A DNA stretch of 10,740 nucleotides, taken from Nanobdellota archaeon. Its GTDB lineage: Archaea > Nanobdellota > Nanobdellia > Pacearchaeales > GW2011-AR1. The notes below the pieces were generated by a model. That model was given only the letters and a program-made list of their open reading frames with translations. It made no database searches and was not told the DNA's origin. Below, one piece after another: positions 1-5,645 of the stretch. Both the position numbers and the translations under genes were made by a program. Within the stretch, counting starts at the first letter, position 1; the number at the start of each line of letters is the position of its first letter. The stretch is from the NCBI GenBank assembly GCA_020056045.1, contig JAGVIM010000008.1:1-10740 (forward strand). Reading direction: 5' to 3'.

Positions 1-52
1 CTATTGGTTTTCCTAGTTTATGCAACAATAGGGCTACATAAATATATTCCAT
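1..52 (-). CDS. rpl12: Ribosomal protein L12 (P1 type), N-terminal 17 codons only
   Basis: Only the beginning of this gene lies in the window. The minus strand reads MEYIYVALLLHKLGKPI from an ATG at 50-52 to the window edge. This matches the start of archaeal P1/L12 stalk proteins, which usually begin MEY(I/V)YAALLLH followed by a short helix. L12 dimerises through its N-terminal helices, docks on the C-terminal spine of uL10, and recruits translation GTPases to the ribosome. The stop codon of the 82-residue gene is separated from this ATG by a single base, so translational coupling is likely. The position after uL1 and uL10 is the standard archaeal order, apart from the inserted small gene. 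Confidence 0.88.
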   Translation of the reverse strand, partial: MEYIYVALLLHKLGKPI

Positions 53-53
53 C

Positions 54-302
54 TTAAGCTGTTTCCTCCGGGTTATTTAATTGAGTTGTAAATAATTCAT
101 ATTTTTCTCTAATTGTTTTTAAATCTGAAAGTGCTTTTTGCTTAGCTTTTCCTGTTGTTAATAAATACCTATTTATTACAGACCTATAGGCTGCTTCATT
201 GCAATCAACAGCAGATTTAAAGTCCAATCTTTTTAATGCACGAATGCAGCAATCATTTGCAGATTCTTCTCTTTGATAACATTCTTCTATTAATTGATTC
301 AT
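54..302 (-). CDS. Unrecognised 82-residue protein inserted between uL10 and L12
   Basis: I do not recognise this protein. It is predicted to be almost wholly helical, with a first segment at about residues 1-25 and a second at about 29-76, and it is rich in charged residues. Cysteines lie at 8, 18, 19 and 34, but the spacing fits no zinc motif I know. There is no signal peptide or membrane segment. The ATG is one base after the uL10 stop, and its own stop is one base before the L12 ATG. It is therefore embedded in the stalk operon and probably co-translated with its neighbours. The tight coupling argues that it is real. A role at the stalk, such as binding the uL10 spine or assisting assembly, is only inferred from position. 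Confidence 0.72.
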   Translation of the reverse strand: MNQLIEECYQREESANDCCIRALKRLDFKSAVDCNEAAYRSVINRYLLTTGKAKQKALSDLKTIREKYELFTTQLNNPEETA

Positions 303-303
303 T

Positions 304-1122
304 TTAATTTACTCCTTCTGCAACAGGAGTTGCTGTTTTATTTTCAATTGCTTTTGCTTGTATAGTTCCTTTAAAAAGCAAATATCCAATTGTTTCTTTA
401 CAATAATATGCAATCATTTGAGCAAATCCAAGTGACTTTGCAGCAGCTTCTCCTAATTCTTTTACTGCAGCTTCTTCATCAATTTTAATATTTGTATATA
501 TTTTTTCTTTTTCAATATCATAAACAGCAACACATTCTAATCCAACACTAAATGGTTGTATTGCTAATTTTTGTAATACTGCACAAGTTGCTTCATTAAT
601 AATTTTTCCTTGTTTTACAACTATTTTAGGAGATTTAATTGCGATTTTCCCATTTTCAACTGAAATTTGTATTCCAAGTGCTCCAAGTTCAGAAATTGCA
701 GGTCCAGGAACTAAATCAGTAGGGCCTTCTTTAACTTCAATATCCATTGGAGCAATTTGTCCTGCTTTTGCAAAAACAGGCGTTTTTTTCTTAGCAATAA
801 GTCCTGCTAATTCAAAACCTTCAACATCTGAAATAGCAAAAGCGCAACTTTCAGTTACATAAGGTTCGAGTCCATTAATAGAATCTTTTTTCATTTCTTT
901 TATAGATCTTAAAAAAATATTCTTTTTTGCAATCTGTATTGATGCATGATCTCTTATTGATTTTTTAATATCTTGAAATTGTCTAGAGGGTAAACCTTTA
1001 ATTGAAACTATCATTAATGTTTTTGATTTTTTTATTTTCTCAGTTAGCTCTTGAACTGCTTTTCCTTTTTTTGGGTTATTTTTTGAATTTTTATATTCTG
1101 AACCTGAAGTTTTTGTTTTCAT
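304..1122 (-). CDS. rplP0: Large ribosomal subunit protein uL10 (archaeal P0), short C-terminus
   Basis: uL10 anchors the ribosomal stalk: its N-terminal domain binds 23S rRNA and its C-terminal spine carries L12 dimers. The rRNA-binding domain is visible at about residues 20-105 (LMIVSIKGLPSRQFQDIKK). The archaeal/eukaryotic insertion domain follows at about 110-205, with the typical GPTDLVPGPAISELGALGIQ stretch. A helical spine follows at about 215-260. The protein has 272 residues, shorter than many archaeal homologues. It ends KTATPVAEGVN instead of the charged flexible tail with a terminal GLFG-like motif usual in the family. The spine appears long enough for perhaps two L12 sites rather than three (inference). 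The start is 5 bases after the uL1 stop, with no strong Shine-Dalgarno sequence. The first 20 residues are basic and poorly conserved. Confidence 0.96.
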   Translation of the reverse strand: MKTKTSGSEYKNSKNNPKKGKAVQELTEKIKKSKTLMIVSIKGLPSRQFQDIKKSIRDHASIQIAKKNIFLRSIKEMKKDSINGLEPYVTESCAFAISDVEGFELAGLIAKKKTPVFAKAGQIAPMDIEVKEGPTDLVPGPAISELGALGIQISVENGKIAIKSPKIVVKQGKIINEATCAVLQKLAIQPFSVGLECVAVYDIEKEKIYTNIKIDEEAAVKELGEAAAKSLGFAQMIAYYCKETIGYLLFKGTIQAKAIENKTATPVAEGVN

Positions 1123-1127
1123 TTTGT

Positions 1128-1757
1128 TTAAATATCTATCTTAATGGGTTTTCCCATTGTAAATTTAATTTTAATATTTCTAACATTATCGATTTTTCTT
1201 GGAAGTAATTCTTCTATTTTTTGATATACTGTAAATGCATTTTTTGCAATTTGATCATCAGTAAGAGATTCTTTTGCAATTCCAATTTTTATACTAGGTT
1301 CCTTAACTCTAACTCTTATAGTGGAATTTATTTTAACCAAAAGCGCTTTTATTACATCTTCATCTTCAGAATTTAAAACTCCTAATTGAGGCGATGGCAT
1401 TTTTCCAACAGGGCCCAATACACGACCAAAACTAGTAGCTACAGCCGGCATTAATTTTATATTTGAAATAAAGAAATCATAGCTTTTTATTAATTTTTTA
1501 CTATCTTTTTTCTCTTTATATCTTGGAAAATCTTCTTTTTTAATAGTATCAATTATTTTTGATTCTTTTTCTAAGAATGCAGCAATTTTTTTCTCTTTAA
1601 CCTTATATGGAACTTGAATAAATGTATTAAATGCCTCTCTTCTAACATCAAAATTCTTTAAATTTATAATTAGATCCACTGTTTGATCAAAAGTTTTCTT
1701 TTGTTTTGATTCTCTTAGTTTTTGTACTGCATGAATAAAATTTTCTTCAGTTATCAT
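1128..1757 (-). CDS. rpl1: Large ribosomal subunit protein uL1
   Basis: uL1 builds the mobile L1 stalk of the large subunit and helps release deacylated tRNA from the E site. In methanogens it also represses its own operon by binding a 23S-like site in the mRNA. The family signature GRVLGPVGKMPSPQ is at residues 111-124, and the N-terminal TFDQTVDLIINLK strand is typical. I chose the ATG at 1755-1757 (MITEENF), giving 209 residues. The reading frame is open upstream to 1832, but those 25 extra residues resemble no uL1 and overlap the leader repeats. The gene opens the operon uL1-uL10-82 aa-L12. The L11 gene that often precedes uL1 in archaea is absent here. A hydrophilic, lysine-rich stretch at about 70-92 lies inside domain II. 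Confidence 0.97.
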   Translation of the reverse strand: MITEENFIHAVQKLRESKQKKTFDQTVDLIINLKNFDVRREAFNTFIQVPYKVKEKKIAAFLEKESKIIDTIKKEDFPRYKEKKDSKKLIKSYDFFISNIKLMPAVATSFGRVLGPVGKMPSPQLGVLNSEDEDVIKALLVKINSTIRVRVKEPSIKIGIAKESLTDDQIAKNAFTVYQKIEELLPRKIDNVRNIKIKFTMGKPIKIDI

Positions 1758-1781
1758 ATTTTGTTTCCTTAACCTTACTCC

Positions 1782-1827
1782 TAATTGCAAATTTAATTTA
1801 TTTGATTTATATTGTAATTTGCAATTA
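1782..1827. repeat. 12-bp perfect inverted repeat in the uL1 leader, flanking a TATA-like box
   Basis: The arms TAATTGCAAATT (1782-1793) and AATTTGCAATTA (1816-1827) are perfectly complementary and separated by 22 bases. The spacer contains ATATAAAT on the minus strand (1805-1812). If that box is the promoter, the arms flank it and could be an operator. If transcription starts further upstream, near 1888, the arms would form an RNA hairpin in the uL1 leader, suitable for feedback control. The sequence cannot decide between the two. A smaller inverted pair, GTTCAA (1848-1853) and TTGAAC (1862-1867), lies upstream. Confidence 0.6.
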
Positions 1828-1909
1828 CTCACTACCTATGCACCCGAGTTCAAAGAAAATCTTGAACCAAATGATGTAGTTTATGGTTATTAACTTGATT
1901 CAATTAGGG

Positions 1910-1917
1910 TTTATAAA
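1910..1917 (-). promoter_or_regulatory. Candidate TATA box for the uL1-uL10-L12 operon
   Basis: The palindromic box TTTATAAA is preceded on the minus strand by AGAAATC, a purine-rich stretch resembling a BRE. Transcription would start near 1888, giving an untranslated leader of about 130 bases with two inverted repeats before the uL1 ATG. An alternative box nearer the gene is ATATAAAT at 1805-1812. Because TTTATAAA is symmetric, it could also serve the plus strand. Confidence 0.45.
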
Positions 1918-2174
1918 GATTTCTGCGAGATATTTTATGAAATCATTAGTGAATTTATCTGATATTAGTCAAGATAAATATTTCTTATTAGTATCTCTAC
2001 ATTTTTATCAGTTATGCAATAAGTTAGTTTAAGTTATTTTGTATATCGCTCATATTTTTTGCATTTCACCATATAACTTTGTTGATTATTACCATTACTT
2101 TAACTTTGGAAATCTTTCTGTAACCAACAATAAAAGAATTATTATTTTCATTATCTGAAATTTGGATTAGAAGT
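1918..2174. other. Intergenic stretch with no confident gene
   Basis: This AT-rich gap separates the uL1 control region from the end of the winged-helix gene. I see no tRNA, box C/D motif set or conserved ORF. A 31-codon ORF on the plus strand (1937-2032, MKSLVNLSDISQDKYFLL...) starts about 24 bases after the symmetric TTTATAAA at 1910-1917. ORFs of that length arise by chance in such sequence, so I do not call it a gene. The 8-mer GTTATGCA at 2010-2017 recurs in inverted orientation at 2727-2734, on the other side of the winged-helix gene. Confidence 0.4.
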
Positions 2175-2630
2175 TTATACTGTTTTTTCCTTATCTAATT
2201 CATCAAGATATTCTTTTACTCTTTCAATTATTTGAGGTAAAACAAATTTTTCTATATTATTTTTAAAAATTTCTTTTAAATTAGAATGTTCTGAAAGAAA
2301 ATATTTATTTTCTGATTTATCAACTATCATGCTGTCTCTTAATCTTTTTAATTGCCTTCTTATATTTGATTCAGCTAAACCTTTATCTGGAAGACTGTAT
2401 TTTTTTCTGTTTTCTTTGACTCTCTTGCCTATTTCTTCCCCTAAAAGTCTTTCTTTATTTTTATTTGCATCAATTAATATCATTAAAATATCCACTATAA
2501 TATCTCTTGAATCTCCCAATTGCAACAAACCTAATGACAAGCATATTTTTCTAACCAGCTCTCTTCTTTCAAGATTTGCAGGTTTTTCATACTTTCTAAG
2601 TGTTATTTCACTTAATGGAAGGTCTTTCAT
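2175..2630 (-). CDS. Winged-helix-like putative DNA-binding protein
   Basis: The 151-residue protein has a conserved-looking N-terminal block (LRKYEKP, then RELVRKICLSLGLLQLGDSRD, residues 11-43). A helical segment that reads as a winged-helix domain follows at about 45-112: RLLGEEIGKRVKENR as the first helices, LAESNIRRQLKRLRDSM as the likely recognition helix, then a short wing (IVDKSENKYFLSE). The C-terminal 35 residues form a charged helix (LPQIIERVKEYLDELDKE) that could mediate dimerisation. There is no effector-binding or metal motif. I infer a transcription regulator, but the target is unknown. The gene stands alone and points away from the plus-strand genes. The palindromes in its own upstream region are candidate autoregulatory sites. 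I have not assigned it to a named family. Confidence 0.75.
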   Translation of the reverse strand: MKDLPLSEITLRKYEKPANLERRELVRKICLSLGLLQLGDSRDIIVDILMILIDANKNKERLLGEEIGKRVKENRKKYSLPDKGLAESNIRRQLKRLRDSMIVDKSENKYFLSEHSNLKEIFKNNIEKFVLPQIIERVKEYLDELDKEKTV

Positions 2631-2704
2631 TTTTATTATTTTTTATTTATTGGTAATGTTAATGCTGATGTTTAGTAGTGTTATAGGGAGTGTTAGTTTC
2701 TCAT

Positions 2705-2715
2705 CTATATATTAA
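2705..2715 (-). promoter_or_regulatory. Candidate TATA box for the winged-helix gene
   Basis: On the minus strand the stretch reads TTAATATATAG, about 75-85 bases before the ATG at 2630. Initiation about 25 bases downstream would give a leader of roughly 50 bases. No clear Shine-Dalgarno sequence precedes the ATG. Confidence 0.35.
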
Positions 2716-2733
2716 TCTACTCATCTGCATAAC

Positions 2734-2759
2734 TTATCAGTTTGTAATATTACTGATAA
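2734..2759. repeat. Nested palindrome upstream of the winged-helix gene
   Basis: TTATCAGT (2734-2741) and ACTGATAA (2752-2759) form an 8-bp inverted repeat, and the 10-bp palindrome GTAATATTAC (2744-2753) sits between and partly inside them. The element lies just upstream of the gene's candidate TATA box, where a dimeric regulator could bind. Operator function is inference. Confidence 0.4.
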
Positions 2760-2841
2760 TTATTTTAATTATTAATTAATATAAACTACTAATAATTTCT
2801 TTTTTTATATCTTCAAAAACTTTTTATGGTTTTTGAATGGG

Positions 2842-2867
2842 ACAGAAAAAATAACTATTTTTTCTGT
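2842..2867. repeat. 12-bp inverted repeat between the divergent genes
   Basis: The arms ACAGAAAAAATA and TATTTTTTCTGT are perfect complements with two bases between them. As RNA they would form a 10-bp hairpin with a 6-base loop. The element lies 25 bases upstream of the TATA box of the 2920 gene, so an operator is possible. Its A/T tracts also suit intrinsic DNA curvature. Confidence 0.5.
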
Positions 2868-2891
2868 ATATCTATCATACTACATATAAGC

Positions 2892-2900
2892 TTATAAATT
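2892..2900 (+). promoter_or_regulatory. TATA box of the 115-residue protein gene (leaderless)
   Basis: TTATAAATT is centred about 24 bases before the ATG at 2920, the distance expected when an archaeal transcript begins at or next to the start codon. No Shine-Dalgarno sequence is present, which fits a leaderless mRNA. Confidence 0.55.
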
Positions 2901-2919
2901 TAATCTAAGTTTTTATAAA

Positions 2920-3267
2920 ATGGAATTAATATGTTTTTTAGGAGCAGGTGAAGGAACTTGGGGTCAAGTTGCAGGAGTAATCAATAAAGGAGAATGGGAA
3001 AATATAATTATTATTGGAACTGATTTTGCAAAAAAATTTAATGTTGAAAAGGATTTTGAATTTATTGAAATAAAATCTTCTGGAATAGTTGATTTAAAGG
3101 ATGAAATACAAAAAAAACTTCAAGGAAAAATAAAAGGGACAGAAGCTGCTTTAAGCATTGCTTCAGGCAATGGAAAAGAGCATATGGCTTTAATTTCAGC
3201 TATTCTTAATCTTCCTGCAGGAGTAAGGTTTACTGCTTTAACAAAAGACGGCGTTGTATTTATGTGA
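2920..3267 (+). CDS. Unassigned small Rossmann-like protein, possibly CARF-like
   Basis: The 115-residue protein shows an alternating strand-helix pattern. Strand one ends in a glycine-rich turn (LICFLGAGEGTWGQVAGV, residues 3-20), strand two is NIIIIGTD (28-35), and strand three is FEFIEIK (46-52). A late strand-loop-helix follows, AALSIASGNGKEHMALISAI (76-95), and then a final strand, GVRFTALT. The late SGNGKEHMA loop before a helix resembles the SGGTKxM motif of CARF domains, which bind cyclic oligoadenylates in type III CRISPR signalling, so a ligand-binding role is conceivable. No effector domain is fused and no CRISPR array or cas gene is nearby. The assignment is a guess from fold pattern. 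The ATG is favoured by the TATA spacing. The downstream hairpin at 3277-3297 may end the transcript. Confidence 0.72.
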   Translation: MELICFLGAGEGTWGQVAGVINKGEWENIIIIGTDFAKKFNVEKDFEFIEIKSSGIVDLKDEIQKKLQGKIKGTEAALSIASGNGKEHMALISAILNLPAGVRFTALTKDGVVFM

Positions 3268-3276
3268 AATGATTTC

Positions 3277-3297
3277 TGTTTAACTGGCTGTTAAATA
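3277..3297 (+). terminator. Weak hairpin after the 115-residue protein gene
   Basis: TGTTTAAC and GTTAAATA pair, with one G-T wobble, around a 5-base loop ten bases after the stop codon. A modest T content follows, but there is no long T run. A terminator role is uncertain. Confidence 0.25.
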
Positions 3298-3362
3298 GTT
3301 TAAATATCCGATATATTATTCCATATTCCATATATAGTGATATATATTTTATTGTGGCAACT

Positions 3363-3370
3363 AATATATT
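3363..3370 (+). promoter_or_regulatory. Candidate TATA box for the aminotransferase cassette
   Basis: AATATATT is centred about 26 bases before the ATG at 3392, consistent with leaderless initiation. Other A/T boxes lie upstream (3339-3352) along with a tandem ATTCCAT repeat (about 3319-3332), so the exact promoter is not settled. Confidence 0.4.
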
Positions 3371-3391
3371 CTTTCTTTATCTGGAATTAAT

Positions 3392-4693
3392 ATGGAATTA
3401 AATCCTAATTTATCTAGTATAATTACAAAACCTGCTCCTGGTTTAAGTGAGGGAACTACTATTTGCTCTGAAGCAATTGAAATTGATCATGCGAGTGGCG
3501 TGTATTTATGGGATTCTAGTGGAAAGCGTTATATTGATATGTTTTCTCAAACATGGTCATTGCCATTAGGGCATAATAACAGAAAAGTAATCGAAGCTGT
3601 AAAAAAACAACTTTCAAAAATAACTCATCTAAGAACAGCGTATTCTACTAAAGATAAAATAGAACTCTCACACAAAATTATTGAACTAGCTCCAAAAGGA
3701 CTTGTTAAAGTAAACTTTGTGCTTCATGGAAGTCTTGCTGTTGAAGGTGCAATGAAACTGGCAATAAATTACTATGATGATAGGGACAAAATACTTTATT
3801 TAGAAGATGGTTTTCATGGAAGAACTCTTGCAACAATGGGAATCAGTTGGAAGCTTCCAGAAAGTAAATTCAAAAACTACTTTTCCAATGGAATAGAAGT
3901 CAAAAAAAATCTAGAAGATATTGAAGAAAAAATGAGGAACCATAATCCTGCTGGAATCGTAATCGAACTAATCCAGGGAAATTCAGGATGTAATATTTTG
4001 GATAAAGAACTGGTCCAAGGCATAAGAAAACTTTGTGATAAATATAATATTGTAATGATTATTGATGAAATTCAGACTGGATTCGGGTGTATGGGTGTCA
4101 ATTTTCTCTGTAGTGAATATAGTGTTGTTCCAGATATTATAGTGTTTGGAAAGGCAATCGGAGGAGGTTTTCCATTAGCAGGAACTATTTATAAAGAAAA
4201 ATATTTTCTACAATCTGGAGATCACTCTTTTACTTTTGCTCACAATCCTGTTAGCTTAACTGCAGGTCTCGCTTACTTAAAAGAATTAAAACCAGTTTTG
4301 GATAATGCTAAAAAATTAAGCCCTTTAATCATAGAGTCACTAAAAAATATTGAAAAAAAATACTCTAATTTGAAAAATGCAAGATGCATGGGACTAAAAG
4401 GTGCAATTGATGTTCTCGATGATAATGGAATGCCTGAATGTAAAAATGCTGATCTTATTGTCTCAAAATTATTAAAAAAAGGATTGATAATATCCAATTC
4501 CAGATATAGGCAGCTTGGCAATACTCTGATGTTTCAGCCTCCATTAATAATGACACAAAAACAATTAATAAAGGCATTCATAATATTTGATTCAGTTCTA
4601 CAGGAAGTTTATCCATCAAATAATCCTGAAAATTCAAGCACTAAAATTTTTAAAGATTTTATTAAATTTGATTTTAACTTTAATAAAAATTAA
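3392..4693 (+). CDS. Class III PLP-dependent aminotransferase, substrate unknown
   Basis: This 433-residue enzyme has full class III (omega-) aminotransferase architecture. GSLAVEGAMKLA (113-124) is the PLP-phosphate loop and DGFHGRTLATMG (139-150) contains the aromatic-His-Gly that stacks on the cofactor. IDEIQTGFG (224-232) carries Asp225 for the pyridine nitrogen, and FGKAIGGGFP (252-261) carries Lys254 for the Schiff base. SFTFAHNPVS (279-288) is the partner-subunit phosphate loop. Relatives act on GABA, ornithine, diamines or amino sugars. The C-terminal segment reads NTLMFQPPL, where ornithine-type enzymes have an Arg two residues before the xPPL motif (IRFxPPL) that binds the alpha-carboxylate. 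Met occupies the aligned place, so the usual substrates are doubtful. The usual GFGRTG is GFGCMG. The stop is one base before the phosphatase ATG, so the genes form an operon. Confidence 0.94.
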   Translation: MELNPNLSSIITKPAPGLSEGTTICSEAIEIDHASGVYLWDSSGKRYIDMFSQTWSLPLGHNNRKVIEAVKKQLSKITHLRTAYSTKDKIELSHKIIELAPKGLVKVNFVLHGSLAVEGAMKLAINYYDDRDKILYLEDGFHGRTLATMGISWKLPESKFKNYFSNGIEVKKNLEDIEEKMRNHNPAGIVIELIQGNSGCNILDKELVQGIRKLCDKYNIVMIIDEIQTGFGCMGVNFLCSEYSVVPDIIVFGKAIGGGFPLAGTIYKEKYFLQSGDHSFTFAHNPVSLTAGLAYLKELKPVLDNAKKLSPLIIESLKNIEKKYSNLKNARCMGLKGAIDVLDDNGMPECKNADLIVSKLLKKGLIISNSRYRQLGNTLMFQPPLIMTQKQLIKAFIIFDSVLQEVYPSNNPENSSTKIFKDFIKFDFNFNKN

Positions 4694-4694
4694 T

Positions 4695-5597
4695 ATGAAA
4701 AATGAACTATTAGAACTTGCTAATGAAGTCAGAAAAGCAGTCTTGCCTGAATTAAATAATAATAAACGAGAAATAATCCGGCGTCAATATTGTGGAGACC
4801 CTCACTTTAAGATAGATGAGATTGCAGAACAGACAGTGGAAAGAATTTTAAAAACATGGAAGATGCCGATTGCTTATTTTTCTGAAGATAGGGGCCTTGT
4901 GTTTCTGAATAAGAATCCAGAATATATACTTATAATTGATCCAATAGATGGTACTCGTCCAGCAATGGCTAATTTTGAAAGCTGTTGTTTTTCAATTGCC
5001 GTGGCACCATATTCAAAACATCCTTTGTTTGGAGAAATCACAAATGCTCTTGTGCTTGAATTAAAAAGTGGTGAGTATTTTTATGCTGATGTAAATGAAC
5101 CTAAAATTACATCTTCGATTTTAAGATTACCTTTTCTTAACAATAAAATTAATTTAGAAAATATGTTTTGGAGCATTGAGCTCACTGCTCACCCTATAAA
5201 ACAAATTTCAAGGGTGTGTGGAAGTTTAATTGACAACTCTGTAACATTAGGGGCTGTTTTTGTTTTCACAAGTTCTTCATATTCATTAACAAGGATTATT
5301 ACAGGTCAGCTTGATTCTCATGTAGATGTTGGTCATAGAATTGTTCAAGACAATCCAGAATTAATAGAAGAATTTTTAAATGTAGGTCGTGGAAAAATAG
5401 TAACTCTTTTTCCCTATGATATTGCTGCTGCAGCTTTCATCTTGATTAAGGCAGGAGGGACTGTGACAGATGCCTATGGGCAATCATTAAATAATATGTC
5501 TCTTATGACAGACAAGAGTCTAAAAGAACAATGTTCTATTATTGCTGCGTCTAATTCTTATTTGCATGGAAAAATCAGGAGTCAGTTAAAATGGTAA
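4695..5597 (+). CDS. Inositol-monophosphatase-family sugar/cyclitol phosphatase
   Basis: This is a 300-residue metal-dependent phosphatase of the FIG superfamily (IMPase, FBPase, CysQ and histidinol-phosphatase types). Visible motifs are SEDRG (63-67, the GEE-like metal site), DPIDGT (82-87, the hallmark metal and nucleophile-activating site) followed by FESCCFSIAVAP, and YDIAAAA (241-247), which matches WDxAAG with its metal-binding Asp242 kept. The GGTVTDAYG strand follows. RPAMANFES replaces the common TNFVHG region, so the substrate pocket differs from standard IMPase. I start at the ATG at 4695, one base after the aminotransferase stop. The frame is open to 4587, but those 36 residues overlap the upstream gene and look like hydrophobic nonsense. 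The context suggests it removes phosphate from the intermediate handled by its two neighbours. Confidence 0.92.
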   Translation: MKNELLELANEVRKAVLPELNNNKREIIRRQYCGDPHFKIDEIAEQTVERILKTWKMPIAYFSEDRGLVFLNKNPEYILIIDPIDGTRPAMANFESCCFSIAVAPYSKHPLFGEITNALVLELKSGEYFYADVNEPKITSSILRLPFLNNKINLENMFWSIELTAHPIKQISRVCGSLIDNSVTLGAVFVFTSSSYSLTRIITGQLDSHVDVGHRIVQDNPELIEEFLNVGRGKIVTLFPYDIAAAAFILIKAGGTVTDAYGQSLNNMSLMTDKSLKEQCSIIAASNSYLHGKIRSQLKW

Positions 5598-5607
5598 ATG
5601 GAAATAA

Positions 5608-5618
5608 TCTAATATATA
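5608..5618 (+). promoter_or_regulatory. Possible internal TATA box before the dehydrogenase
   Basis: The 48-base gap after the phosphatase gene contains CTAATATATAA. Initiation about 25 bases on would fall near the Shine-Dalgarno sequence or just before the ATG. It may be only A/T-rich spacer. Confidence 0.2.
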
Positions 5619-5627
5619 AAAATATGA

Positions 5628-5635
5628 AAGGAGGT
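5628..5635 (+). promoter_or_regulatory. Strong Shine-Dalgarno site of the dehydrogenase gene
   Basis: AAGGAGGT lies 10 bases before the ATG at 5646 and is fully complementary to the conserved 16S rRNA tail. It is the only strong Shine-Dalgarno sequence that I find in the window, since the other genes are leaderless or closely coupled. It also lies inside a 6-codon ORF (5624-5644, MKGGKR) whose stop is one base before the dehydrogenase ATG. Confidence 0.8.
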
Positions 5636-5645
5636 AAAAGATAAA

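Noticed and set aside
1002..1208. Hydrophobic 68-codon plus-strand ORF opposite uL10 and uL1
   Set aside because: It is the complement of two conserved ribosomal genes. Antisense frames of lysine-rich, AT-rich genes read as Phe/Leu-rich pseudo-membrane proteins.
1758..1832. 25-residue N-terminal extension of uL1
   Set aside because: It does not resemble any uL1 start and overlaps the leader inverted repeat. The internal ATG gives the normal length and sequence.
1848..1868. GGTTCAAG-like segment suggesting a tRNA T-arm
   Set aside because: No acceptor, anticodon or D arm can be built around it, so it is only a short inverted repeat.
2329..2715. 128-codon plus-strand ORF opposite the winged-helix gene, apparently membrane-like
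   Set aside because: It is hydrophobic because it is antisense to a Lys/Glu-rich gene. The minus-strand protein has a coherent domain pattern.
4587..4694. 36-residue N-terminal extension of the phosphatase
   Set aside because: It overlaps the aminotransferase coding region. The ATG at 4695, one base after the previous stop, gives a normal IMPase start.
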